A DNA stretch of 64,000 nt. It comes from Bacillota bacterium (GTDB lineage: Bacteria > Bacillota > Clostridia > Christensenellales > Aristaeellaceae). Positions 1 to 8,124 of the stretch are shown piece after piece. Where the stretch lies: NCBI GenBank assembly GCA_023416655.1, contig JAEZHK010000071.1, forward strand, positions 1 to 64,000, read 5' to 3'. The notes under the pieces are model-generated. The model was given only the letters and a program-made list of their open reading frames with translations. It did no database searches and was not told where the DNA came from. The translations under genes and the position numbers were made by a program. Positions within the stretch are counted from its first letter, which is position 1; each line of letters begins with the position of its first letter.

Positions 1-220
1 GGTTTCCCAAAGGGAAACCAAGTCGCTCGGGGAGCGACCTCAACATTCCAACGAGTTGGAATGTTGAGCCTAGAAACCAAGTCGCTTCGCGACCGCAACA
101 TTCCAATGGTTTGGAATGTTGCGCCGAATCGGGGAATCAACACCGACCGTCCGGATTGCGCCCGGGAATTCCCGCAGGAATTCCGGCAATCCGGCCCCGT
201 TCCCTGGCAACGGCAGGAAC
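1..220. repeat. Array of tandem stem-loops at the window edge
   Basis: Seven inverted repeats follow one another with almost no spacing: 1-19, 22-38, 41-66, 81-93, 96-121, 151-194 and 199-220. Two similar units of about 60 bp can be seen, beginning AAACCAAGTCGCT at 15 and again at 75. Each holds a GTCGC/GCGAC hairpin followed by a CAACATTCCAA/TTGGAATGTTG hairpin. The 151-194 hairpin contains GCCCGGGAATTCCCGCAGGA, close to GCCCGGAAATCCCGCAGGAT of hairpin 2 in the dispersed element when that is read on the minus strand (copy E). The array lies 5' of the first importer operon and may be the 3' region of a gene outside the window. No coding sequence is evident here. Confidence 0.75.
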
Positions 221-291
221 TTCAGTTCATGCTGTTGCCCTTGAAAAAAGGTTGCGTTTCCGAAAGGAAAAATCATAAGGGAGGTAGAACT

Positions 292-1266
292 ATGAAGAAA
301 CTGGCACTGCTCCTCGTGGTACTCTTTTTGCTTGCTCCGGTGAGCGCGCTGGCCGAGGGCCCCATTGATGTCGCGGTCATCATCAAGGCGACCACCTCTG
401 ACTTCTGGCAGTATGTGCTCATCGGCGCGAACAACTACGCCGTCGAGTACCCCGAGCGCGTGAAGGTCACCACCTACGGCCCGCCGTCCGAAGCGGACAT
501 CGACGAGCAGGTCTCGATCCTTGAGAACGTGGTCAGCTCCGCGCCCGACGCCATCGTCATCGCGTCCACCTCGTCCGACGCCACCATCCCGATGCTGCAG
601 GAAGCCCAGGAGAAGGGCATCGCGGTCATCACCATCGACAACCGCCTGAACGCCGACTGCTATGACGCCTTCCTCGCGACCGACAACTACGTCGGCGGCG
701 GCCTGGCGGCCGAGCAGATGGTCAAGAGCTGGAAGGCGCTGGGCATCGAGCCCAAGGGCAAGGTTGGCCTCGTCAACGCGATGGCCGGCGTGCAGGTGCT
801 CATCAACCGCGAAGCGGGCTTCCGCGACAAGCTGGCGGAGATCGCGCCCGACGTGGAAATCCTTGAAACCCGCTTCACCGACAACGACATGGTCAAGTCC
901 ATCGCCGCGGCGGAGGACATGGTCTCGGCCAACGAGGACCTGATCGGCCTCTTCGGCTGCAACAACATCACCGGCGACGGCGTCTGCCGCGTCATCACCG
1001 AGCAGGAACTGTCTTCCAAGATCGTCGGCATCGCGTTTGACTCCGATCCGGAGGAAATCGCGGGCGTGGAGAGCGGCGCGCTGAAGGCGCTGGTGCTGCA
1101 GGATCCCTTCGGCATGGGCTACAAGGGCGTCAACTTTGCCTGGGAAAAGCTCTCCGGCAAGGATATCCCGAAGGAAGTCGACACCGGCGCGACCATCGTG
1201 ACGCTGGAAAACTTCAAAGACCCGGCCGTCCAGGGCCTCCTCGATCCCACCACATTGAAGAAATAA
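292..1266 (+). CDS. Sugar ABC transporter substrate-binding protein
   Basis: A 324-residue periplasmic-binding-protein-like sugar-binding protein (type 1 fold, RbsB-like) for the importer encoded just downstream. ATG 292 is chosen because GGGAGG lies 6 bp before it and the protein then begins with a signal peptide (MKK, a hydrophobic run, ALA|E cleavage near residue 21). There is no lipobox cysteine, which is unusual for a monoderm binding protein. The mature part starts with the family pattern (VAVIIKATTSDFW) and has the hinge-region pattern VGIAFDSDPEEIAGVESGAL. The ligand is inferred from context: RbsD, a zinc dehydrogenase and ribokinase suggest a pentose or pentitol. Confidence 0.92.
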   Translation: MKKLALLLVVLFLLAPVSALAEGPIDVAVIIKATTSDFWQYVLIGANNYAVEYPERVKVTTYGPPSEADIDEQVSILENVVSSAPDAIVIASTSSDATIPMLQEAQEKGIAVITIDNRLNADCYDAFLATDNYVGGGLAAEQMVKSWKALGIEPKGKVGLVNAMAGVQVLINREAGFRDKLAEIAPDVEILETRFTDNDMVKSIAAAEDMVSANEDLIGLFGCNNITGDGVCRVITEQELSSKIVGIAFDSDPEEIAGVESGALKALVLQDPFGMGYKGVNFAWEKLSGKDIPKEVDTGATIVTLENFKDPAVQGLLDPTTLKK

Positions 1267-1274
1267 CCAGCCCA

Positions 1275-1340
1275 GTCTGCCCTTTTCGGCGGACAGACAC
1301 AACCAACGAGGCGCTGGGTCGGCACGGGATTCCCGTGCCG
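1275..1340 (+). other. Intercistronic hairpins after the binding-protein gene
   Basis: Between the binding-protein stop codon and the ATPase gene lie two inverted repeats: GTCTGCC/GGACAGAC (1275-1297) and a perfect GGCACGGGA/TCCCGTGCC stem (1321-1339). Neither is followed by a T-run. They are more likely to stabilise the upstream message or reduce readthrough than to terminate fully. This matches the need for more binding protein than membrane subunits. Confidence 0.5.
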
Positions 1341-1419
1341 GCCCGGTTCTGGCGCTTGAGTCAACCCAATTGATACAATCTTCGTCGTCTCGGCATTGGA
1401 CTATGCGGGAGGAATGCCC

Positions 1420-2940
1420 ATGGAAACCGCAGGCAGGGAACTCGTAAGGCTTCATAACATCTCCAAGACATTTCCGGGCGTCAAGGCGCTCGACGGCGTG
1501 CAGTTCACCGTTCGGGCCGGAGAGATCTGCGGCCTGGTGGGGGAGAACGGCGCGGGCAAGTCCACGCTGATCAAGGTGCTGACCGGCGCGCACCAGGCGG
1601 ACCACGGCGGAGAAATCTTCATCGATGGCGTGAAAACCGAAATCGCAAACCCTGCCGCCGCCCAGACGAAGGGCATCGGTGTGGTTTATCAGGACGTGAT
1701 GATGGCGCCCCACCTCTCGGTGGGCGAAAACTTCTTCTTAGGCAAGCTCCCCAAACGCATGGGGCTGGTCGACTGGCCCCGGGTGTACCGGGAAACCCGC
1801 GAGACGCTGAAAAAAGTCGGCGTCGACGTGGACCCGTCGGTCGAGGTTAAAAAACTCAGCGTGGCGATGCAGGAAATGGTGGCCATCGCCAAGATCGTGC
1901 GCGACAACGCGCGGGTCATCGTGTTCGACGAGCCGACCGCGCTTCTGACCACCGAGGAGGTGGAGCAGCTCTTCCGGCTGATCGGAAAACTCAAGGAGGC
2001 CGGCTGCGGCATCATCTACATCTCCCACCGGCTGGAGGAGATTTTCCGCATCTGCGACGTGGTGACCGTGCTCAAGGACGGCCACTACATTGACACCGTG
2101 CCAGTCGCGAGCGTCGACGAAAACCAGCTCATCGCCATGATGGTCGGGCGGAAGCTGGAGGACATGTACAATATTGGCCGGGCGCAGCCGGGCGAGGCCG
2201 CGCTGGAGGTCCGGGGGTTGACCAGGCCCGGCGCCTTTCGGGACGTGAGCTTCACGGTGCGCCGGGGCGAAATCTTCGGCCTGTACGGGCTGGTCGGCAG
2301 CGGGCGAACCGAGGTCATGCGCTGCGTCACCGGCGCAGATCATTTTCAAAGCGGCGAAGTGAAGATTGACGGGCGGACAGTGCGCATTCGAAGCCCCAAA
2401 TCCTCGATTCGCCACGGCGTGGCCTTCCTGACCGAGGACCGGAAGCGGCAGGGCCTGTCCATGAACCTGAGCGTGTCGTTCAACATCAACATCGCCTCCT
2501 ATCCCGCGATCAGCCGGGCGGGCTTCATCAGCCTTCGGAAGGAAGCACGGCGCTCAGAGAAGTACGTCGGGCAGCTTCGAATCAAGACGCCCAGTGTGAA
2601 GCAGCTGGCGATGAACCTGTCGGGCGGAAACCAGCAGAAGCTGATCGTGGCGCGCTGGCTCGCCTGCGAGAGCCGGATCTTCATCTTCGACGAGCCGACG
2701 GTCGGCGTCGACGTGGGCGCGAAGGTGGAGATCTACCGCCTGTTCGAGCAGCTCCTGCAGGAGGGCGCGGCGATCGTCGTGATCTCGTCGTACCTGCCGG
2801 AGGTGATGGGCCTTTCGGACCGCGTCGCGGTCATGAGCGAGGGCCGGATCATGCGGGAAATTCCCCGGGGCGAGTATTCGAAAAACGGCAGGATGGACGA
2901 GGAAATGCTGGTGCGGCTGGCCTCCGGCATCACGGACTAA
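1420..2940 (+). CDS. Sugar ABC transporter ATP-binding protein (RbsA/MglA type)
   Basis: A 506-residue double-domain ATPase that powers a CUT2-type sugar importer on the cytoplasmic face of the membrane. The N-terminal half has Walker A GENGAGKS at residues 41-48, a degenerate signature (LSVAMQEMV) and Walker B VIVFDEPTALL. The C-terminal half has the degenerate P-loop typical of the family (GLVGSGRTEV), signature LSGGNQQKL and IFIFDEPTVGVD. ATG 1420 is preferred over an in-frame TTG at 1396 and ATG at 1414 because GGGAGGA ends about 6 bp upstream of it. It follows the binding-protein gene and is 27 bp from the permease. Confidence 0.95.
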   Translation: METAGRELVRLHNISKTFPGVKALDGVQFTVRAGEICGLVGENGAGKSTLIKVLTGAHQADHGGEIFIDGVKTEIANPAAAQTKGIGVVYQDVMMAPHLSVGENFFLGKLPKRMGLVDWPRVYRETRETLKKVGVDVDPSVEVKKLSVAMQEMVAIAKIVRDNARVIVFDEPTALLTTEEVEQLFRLIGKLKEAGCGIIYISHRLEEIFRICDVVTVLKDGHYIDTVPVASVDENQLIAMMVGRKLEDMYNIGRAQPGEAALEVRGLTRPGAFRDVSFTVRRGEIFGLYGLVGSGRTEVMRCVTGADHFQSGEVKIDGRTVRIRSPKSSIRHGVAFLTEDRKRQGLSMNLSVSFNINIASYPAISRAGFISLRKEARRSEKYVGQLRIKTPSVKQLAMNLSGGNQQKLIVARWLACESRIFIFDEPTVGVDVGAKVEIYRLFEQLLQEGAAIVVISSYLPEVMGLSDRVAVMSEGRIMREIPRGEYSKNGRMDEEMLVRLASGITD

Positions 2941-2967
2941 ACCACGTTGGAAAAGGAGAGAACAACA

Positions 2968-3921
2968 GTGAACAAAAACACCGCGCCCGGCCGCAAACGG
3001 TTCAATTTCTCCACGGTCATGCTGCTGGTCGTCATCCTCGCTCTGATGTTTTTTGCGATTTCGCTGGCTACGGACAAATTCCTGACCCTGAGCAACATGC
3101 AAAACCTCGTGCGCCAGACGGCGATCTCCGGCGTCATCGCCATCGGCATGACCATCGTCATCATCTCGGCGGGCATCGAGCTCTCGGTGGGCGCGACGGC
3201 CGGGCTTTCGGGCGTTTTGTGTGCCATTTTCATGGGCACGTTGGGCTGGCCGATCTTCCTGTCGGTGGTGGCGTCGGTGCTTCTCGCCACGCTCGTGGGC
3301 GTGTTCAACGGCGCGATGATCCACGACGGCAAGGTGCCCCCGTTCATCGCGACGCTGGGCTGCATGACGGCCGTCCGCGGCGTCATTATGCTGATCACCA
3401 ACGCAAGGATGATTTCGGGGCTTCCCAAGACGTTCGTCACCTTCGCCAAGAGCACCTTCCTCGGCGTCCCGATGCTGGGCCTCGTCTGGTTCATCATCAT
3501 CCTGGCCTCGTTCATCATCATCCGGTACACCACCTTTGGGCGCAACATCTTCGCGTTCGGCTCCAACCCCGAGGCCGCGCGGCTTTCGGGCATCAACATC
3601 CGCGCCACCACCTACGGCGTGTACATCTACTGCGCGCTCTTGAGCGCCATCGCGGGCGTTATGATGACGGCGCGGCTTGGTAACGGCGTGCCCACCGGCG
3701 GCATGGGCTACGAGACGGACGCCATCGCCGCAGCGGTCATCGGCGGCGCGTCGCTGATGGGCGCGGAGGGCTCGATCATCGGCACGGTGCTGGGCTCGCT
3801 GATCATGGCCACGCTCCGAAACGGCGGAAACCTCTTGGGTGTCAACTCCTTCGTGCTGGAGATCGTCATCGGTCTTCTGATCGTGTTCGCGGTGCTCCTC
3901 GACAAGCGGCGCAGGCGTTGA
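2968..3921 (+). CDS. Sugar ABC transporter permease (RbsC-like)
   Basis: A 317-residue integral membrane permease of the BPD_transp_2 family, forming the channel of the importer. It has about eight to ten hydrophobic segments and the family's conserved stretches: GIELSVGATAGLSGVL near residue 70, FNGAMIHDGKVPPFIATLG near 115, and IGGASLMGAEGSIIGTVLGS near 260. The GTG start at 2968 is chosen because AAAGGAGAG lies 7 bp upstream. Only one permease gene is present in this operon, so it probably works as a homodimer, unlike the second importer downstream. Confidence 0.93.
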   Translation: MNKNTAPGRKRFNFSTVMLLVVILALMFFAISLATDKFLTLSNMQNLVRQTAISGVIAIGMTIVIISAGIELSVGATAGLSGVLCAIFMGTLGWPIFLSVVASVLLATLVGVFNGAMIHDGKVPPFIATLGCMTAVRGVIMLITNARMISGLPKTFVTFAKSTFLGVPMLGLVWFIIILASFIIIRYTTFGRNIFAFGSNPEAARLSGINIRATTYGVYIYCALLSAIAGVMMTARLGNGVPTGGMGYETDAIAAAVIGGASLMGAEGSIIGTVLGSLIMATLRNGGNLLGVNSFVLEIVIGLLIVFAVLLDKRRRR

Positions 3922-3961
3922 CGACGAATTTCATGACCACACCGGAAAGGGGCGAATTGAC

Positions 3962-4417
3962 GTGAAGCTGGGAAGGATCCTCAACAAGAAGCTGTCGACC
4001 GCCATCGCCGACATGGGGCACGGCGACACCCTGGTGATCTGCGACGCGGGGTTTCCCATCCCCTCCGACGAGCAGCGCATCGACCTGGCGCTGGAGCAGG
4101 ATGTGCCCACCACCCTGCAGGTGCTGGACCTGGTGCTCAGCGACTTCTGCTACGAGAAGGTGCTGGTGGCGGCGGAGCTGAAAGAGTTCAACCGGCCGCT
4201 TTATGACGCGGTTGAGAGGATCTGCGACCGCTGTCCGGTCTCCACGATGCCCTATGCTGAGTTCATGGCCACGGTCTCGCGCGCCGCCAAGTACATCGTG
4301 CGGACCGGCGCGTTCAACCCCTACGGCAACATTGCGCTGACCTCCGCGGTGGATGCGCCCAAGTGGTTTTCAAAGCCAGGCCTCGTCGTGCCGGACGTCT
4401 ACAAGGACAGGGTGTAG
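3962..4417 (+). CDS. rbsD: D-ribose pyranase (RbsD/FucU family)
   Basis: A 151-residue cytoplasmic mutarotase that interconverts pyranose and furanose forms so that the kinase gets its substrate. The N-terminus matches RbsD closely (GRILNKKLSTAIADMGHGD), including the conserved active-site His of the MGHGD motif near residue 20. CDAGFPIP and the C-terminal RTGAFNPYGNIAL stretch are also present. The start is GTG 3962. Its place between the permease and ribokinase genes supports a ribose-like furanose substrate. FucU-type fucose mutarotase is the main alternative. Confidence 0.92.
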   Translation: MKLGRILNKKLSTAIADMGHGDTLVICDAGFPIPSDEQRIDLALEQDVPTTLQVLDLVLSDFCYEKVLVAAELKEFNRPLYDAVERICDRCPVSTMPYAEFMATVSRAAKYIVRTGAFNPYGNIALTSAVDAPKWFSKPGLVVPDVYKDRV

Positions 4418-4421
4418 AGCT

Positions 4422-5426
4422 ATGAAATCGGTATTTGTGCGTAAAGCCCTGGACTTTCAAGTGCGTGAGATCGCCGTCCCGCCGCTGGGCATGTTTGACG
4501 TGCTGGTCAGGGTGAAAGCGTGCGGGCTTTGCGGCACGGACGTCCGGATCGCGATGGAGGCAGAGGAAACCCAGCCCATCGGCCACGAGGTCGCGGGCGT
4601 GGTGGAGGCGGTCGGCTCCGCGGTCCAAAACGTGAAGCCGGGGCAGGACGTGTGCCTGGAGAGCGGCACCTTCGACCGGTTTTCCAGCCGCTCACGCGAC
4701 GGCAGGGTGGAGCTGGACAAGACCGGGCGATCCATGTTCAATTCGGGCGTCGGGACGATGGGCTTCGCGGAGTTCATGGTGGTACCCTGCGAAACCTGTG
4801 TGCCATTTTCCGGCCTCCGCTACGCCGAGGCGGCGCTCATCGAGCCGCTGGGCGTGGCCTACGACCTCGTCAAGGTGACGGGCATCGAGCTGGGCGACGA
4901 CGTGCTGGTCTATGGCATCGGGCCGATCGGCCTGTTCGCGCTCCGGCTTGCGCGGCTTGCCGGCGCGCGCCGTGTCTTCGCCGTCAACCACTCTGGGCGA
5001 GACGCCCGGGACGCGCTGGCGGTCGCCTGGGGTGCGGACGGGGTGCTGCACAGCGACAAGGTGGAGATAACGAAAGCCTCCTTTCCGGGCGGAGGGGTGG
5101 ACAAGATCCTGATGACCGCCACGCCCGACGCGATGGAGCTTTTGAACGTCGGCGGCGTGATGGGCTTCATCGGCATCGGCACGTCCGGGGCGAAGCGGTT
5201 CGTCACCTTCGACATGTACCGCTTCCATGAGGACAAGCTGCAGATCCGCGCCAGCAACGCCGTCCCGGCGCTGTACTTCCCCGCGTGCATCGAACTGTGC
5301 AAGTCGGGCATGGTGGACATGAAGGCGATGATCTCGCACGGCCTCCGGTTTGAAAGCTTCGGGCGGGACGTGCAGGCCTATGTGGACGACCGGCGCGGCG
5401 CGCTCAAAGCCGTTATGGAATTATAA
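4422..5426 (+). CDS. Zinc-type alcohol/sugar-alcohol dehydrogenase (MDR family)
   Basis: A 334-residue medium-chain dehydrogenase/reductase. The catalytic zinc ligands are in CGLCGTD (about residues 34-40) and GHE (about 56-58), and the Rossmann motif is VYGIGPIGLFALRLA near residue 165. The usual four-cysteine structural zinc lobe is not evident, as in sorbitol/xylitol dehydrogenase-like subfamilies. It starts 4 bp after the RbsD stop codon and is followed by ribokinase. A role in oxidising a pentitol or reducing a sugar in the same pathway is inferred. The exact substrate cannot be read from the sequence. Confidence 0.85.
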   Translation: MKSVFVRKALDFQVREIAVPPLGMFDVLVRVKACGLCGTDVRIAMEAEETQPIGHEVAGVVEAVGSAVQNVKPGQDVCLESGTFDRFSSRSRDGRVELDKTGRSMFNSGVGTMGFAEFMVVPCETCVPFSGLRYAEAALIEPLGVAYDLVKVTGIELGDDVLVYGIGPIGLFALRLARLAGARRVFAVNHSGRDARDALAVAWGADGVLHSDKVEITKASFPGGGVDKILMTATPDAMELLNVGGVMGFIGIGTSGAKRFVTFDMYRFHEDKLQIRASNAVPALYFPACIELCKSGMVDMKAMISHGLRFESFGRDVQAYVDDRRGALKAVMEL

Positions 5427-5485
5427 GATTTGGCCGAGGAATTGACGCGATAAGAAACCGCGCGGGCGATTCAGGAGGAAGAGCG

Positions 5486-6427
5486 ATGGGCAAAAAGGTG
5501 GTCGTATTCGGCAGCTTCGTGGTGGATTTGACGAGCTTTTCCGGCGCGCTGCCGCTGCCGGGGCAGACCATCCTGGGCAGGGCCTTCAAGATGGGGGCGG
5601 GCGGGAAGGGCTCCAACCAGGCGGTCGCCGCCCACCGCGCGGGCGCGGACGTGACCCTGATCACCAAGATCGGCAAGGACGTCTTCGGCCGGGTTGCCCT
5701 CGACTTCTACGAGATGGAAGGCATGGACACCCGGTACATCCTCGAGGACGAGGCGAAGGAGACGGGCATCGCGCTCATCATGGTGGACGAGGTGAGCGCG
5801 CAGAACGAAATCGTCGTCGTCAGCGGCGCTTGCGGCAACATTACGCCCGAGGACGTGGAGCGCGTCAGGCCGGTGATCGAAGGCGCGGACGTGCTGCTAT
5901 TGCAGCTGGAGGTCAACTTCGACGCACTCGAGCGCGTGATCGACATCGCGCATAGAGCGGGCACGACCATCGTATTAAACCCCGCGCCCGCCGCCGAACT
6001 GCCCGCGGACTTGCTCTGCAAGATCGACATCGTCACCCCCAACGAGACCGAGGCGCAGGCGCTGACCGGCGTGAAAATCGAAAACGAGGCCGACGCGCTG
6101 CGGGCTGCGGGCGTGTTTCACGAGAGGGGCATCGGGCGGGTGGTCATCACGCTGGGCTCGATGGGCGCTTTCGCCACCGATGGCGGGAAGCACGAGCTGG
6201 TCCCGCGCATCCCGGTGGACGCGGTGGACACCACCGGCGCGGGCGACGCGTTCAGCGGCGGCTTCGCGATGGCGCTGGCGGAGGGGAAGGACCTGTTTAC
6301 CGCGCTGCGCTACGGGAACGTCACCGGCGCGCTGGCCGTGACGAAATTTGGGACGGCCCCTGCCATGCCGACGCGCTCGGAGATCGACGCGCTCTACGAG
6401 GCGACTTACGGACGCCCACAGCGCTGA
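5486..6427 (+). CDS. rbsK: Ribokinase (PfkB family)
   Basis: A 313-residue cytoplasmic carbohydrate kinase that phosphorylates ribose or a close relative with ATP. PfkB signature 1 is present as GAGGKGSNQAVAAHRAG (about residues 34-50), and signature 2 as DTTGAGDAFSGGF near residue 250, including the catalytic aspartate in GAGD. The start codon is set by AGGAGGAAGAGCG before ATG 5486. It closes the first operon. Its TGA stop codon (6425-6427) lies inside hairpin 1 of dispersed element copy A. Confidence 0.92.
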   Translation: MGKKVVVFGSFVVDLTSFSGALPLPGQTILGRAFKMGAGGKGSNQAVAAHRAGADVTLITKIGKDVFGRVALDFYEMEGMDTRYILEDEAKETGIALIMVDEVSAQNEIVVVSGACGNITPEDVERVRPVIEGADVLLLQLEVNFDALERVIDIAHRAGTTIVLNPAPAAELPADLLCKIDIVTPNETEAQALTGVKIENEADALRAAGVFHERGIGRVVITLGSMGAFATDGGKHELVPRIPVDAVDTTGAGDAFSGGFAMALAEGKDLFTALRYGNVTGALAVTKFGTAPAMPTRSEIDALYEATYGRPQR

Positions 6428-6625
6428 AAATCCGCCGGGCGGCTTTTGAGCGCGAAGGAAGAAGCGCTGCGGGAGCCAACATCTCTGGATTTCCGGGCGG
6501 CTCCCTGATTTGTAGTATTGTTTCCGCCACCAGTGTTCGCACTGGTTATGGAAATACGTTCCCGGCGCGCAGGTCGCCGGGAACGGTTTGAAGGCACGGT
6601 TGAGTTTGCCGATCGAACAGGAGCC
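6421..6625 (+). repeat. Dispersed four-hairpin element, copy A
   Basis: Hairpin 1 is at 6421-6453, hairpin 2 at 6471-6505 (GGGAGCC/GGCTCCC), hairpin 3 at 6520-6555 (stem around CACCAGTG-TTCG-CACTGGT) and hairpin 4 at 6558-6584 (GTTCCCGGCG/CGCCGGGAAC). A divergent tail follows. The element begins 4 bp before the ribokinase stop codon. The rest of the gap to the next gene (6626-6867) holds the regulator's promoter and no convincing coding sequence. Confidence 0.88.
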
Positions 6626-6792
6626 TATAGGAAGCTCTTTCGCTGTGGAATCTGTGCTCGTAGGGCATATTTCCATGGAATTCGAGAACCGTTTCCACAT
6701 GAGGTATTCGAATCGTTGCGAGATTGGGCTGAAAAACAAATCAGGTACTCCAATCAATAAGCCGTGATGCCCAAAATATATAGAAAATATTG

Positions 6793-6833
6793 TTGACAAA
6801 GCGGCAAATGTACCGTATACTGTAAACGATTAA
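6793..6833 (+). promoter_or_regulatory. Sigma-A promoter with LacI-family operator
   Basis: TTGACA (6793-6798) and TATACT (6816-6821) are separated by 17 bp, an almost consensus promoter for the LacI-type gene at 6868. Immediately after the -10, TGTAAACGATTAAG (6821-6834) contains AAACGATT, which fits the LacI-family core AANCGNTT. Its place over the start of transcription suggests autorepression. Confidence 0.8.
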
Positions 6834-6867
6834 GGGACCGATCCCACAAATGAGAGAGGGCAATCGC

Positions 6868-7896
6868 ATGGGCGTCACGATTCACGACATCGCCAAGGAG
6901 GCGGGGGTAGGCAAATCCACCATATCCCGTGTCATCAACGGAACGGGCTATGTGAGCGCCGAGACCGTCGAAAAAGTGCGGTGCGTGATGGAACGCCACA
7001 ACTATCATCCCTCCTCCGCCGCCCGCAACCTCTCCAAGCAGGAGAGCGACACCATCGGCCTCATCCTGCCGGAGGTGAACAACCCCTTCTTTGCGGACAT
7101 CCTGAAGGGCGTCAGCCAGATGGTGGACAAGTGCGGCTACACGCTCATCCTGTGCGGCTCGGACAATGACCCCGCGAAGGATTACCGCGCGCTGCGTGCG
7201 ATGGTCTCCCAGCGCGTGAAGGGCCTCATCTACGTCCCCGCGGTGGATTATACGGACGAGGCCGCCTTCGGCAAGATGGAATCAATGCTGAAGAGTTTGG
7301 GCTGCCCGGTGGTGCTCCTCGACCGCCCCATCGCCCGCATGAACTGCGACTGCGTGATGACCGACAACTTCAGCGGCGCTTACGCCGCCACCGAGGCGCT
7401 TATCCGCGCGGGGCACACGCGCATCGGCGTGATCGCCGGTGACACGCAGCTGTACATCGGCCGCGAGCGTTACGAAGGCTACCGGATGGCGATGGAGCAG
7501 AACGGCCTCTCGGTCAACCCAGAGCACGTCATCTACGGCCAGTTCGACAAGCAGATCACCTACGAGAAGGTCTCCAAACTTTTCGACGGGCGCGACGTGC
7601 CCACCGCCTTCTTCATCAGCAACAACTTGAGCGAGACGGGCTTTCTGACCGCGGTGTACGAGCGCAACCTGCGCGTCCCGGAGGACGTCGCCTTCGTCGG
7701 CTTCGACTTCATCCCCGGCCAGGACGTGTTCAACATGCCTTACAGCTGCCTCGAACGCGAGGTGCTCCGGCTCGGCGAACAGGCCGCGCAGCTGCTCTTC
7801 CGCCGCTTTGAGACCCCGGGCCGTCCCCCGGAGAAGATTGTCATCCTGCCCCACGTCTGCCTGCGCGGCTCGGAGCGTTATCTGCCCAGGCAATAG
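6868..7896 (+). CDS. LacI-family transcriptional regulator
   Basis: A 342-residue repressor-type protein. An N-terminal LacI helix-turn-helix spans about residues 2-48 (VTIHDIAKEAGVGKSTISRV), followed by a periplasmic-binding-protein-like effector domain (IGLILPEVNNPFFADILKG and VAFVGFDFIPG). ATG 6868 is preferred to ATG 6850 because the protein then begins directly at the HTH and GAGAGGG lies about 8 bp upstream. It has its own promoter and precedes the second sugar importer. Matching AANCGNTT operators lie before its own gene and at 8065-8079, so it probably controls both transcription units in response to the imported sugar. Confidence 0.93.
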   Translation: MGVTIHDIAKEAGVGKSTISRVINGTGYVSAETVEKVRCVMERHNYHPSSAARNLSKQESDTIGLILPEVNNPFFADILKGVSQMVDKCGYTLILCGSDNDPAKDYRALRAMVSQRVKGLIYVPAVDYTDEAAFGKMESMLKSLGCPVVLLDRPIARMNCDCVMTDNFSGAYAATEALIRAGHTRIGVIAGDTQLYIGRERYEGYRMAMEQNGLSVNPEHVIYGQFDKQITYEKVSKLFDGRDVPTAFFISNNLSETGFLTAVYERNLRVPEDVAFVGFDFIPGQDVFNMPYSCLEREVLRLGEQAAQLLFRRFETPGRPPEKIVILPHVCLRGSERYLPRQ

Positions 7897-8064
7897 CGCA
7901 CCCGTCCGCTTGTTTGGCGCCACGACCATGCCACCCTTTGGCAACCGCTTGTGCACCTGTCATCCGATCTCTTTCTTTTCCGACACGCCTCCGCGCCTCA
8001 AATGATGGATTTCATGGAATCGACGTTTTTTCTGCGCGATGTGGGACCGGTCCCTCAAATCCTG

Positions 8065-8079
8065 TCGAAACCGTTTATA
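8065..8079 (+). promoter_or_regulatory. Candidate LacI-family operator upstream of importer operon
   Basis: TCGAAACCGTTTATA contains AACCGTTT, an exact AANCGNTT core, about 50 bp before the binding-protein start codon. It shares this core with the site over the regulator's own promoter. A short GCGCGCACCGCGC inverted repeat follows. No clear -35/-10 pair could be assigned in 7897-8124. Confidence 0.5.
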
Positions 8080-8124
8080 CCTGCGCGCACCGCGCAGTAT
8101 AAAAATAAGGAAGGGAGAATTACC

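Noticed and set aside
6518..6760. 80-codon open frame within and after element copy A
   Set aside because: Its first half is a translation of hairpins 3 and 4, which recur elsewhere as non-coding repeats in other frames; there is no ribosome binding site.
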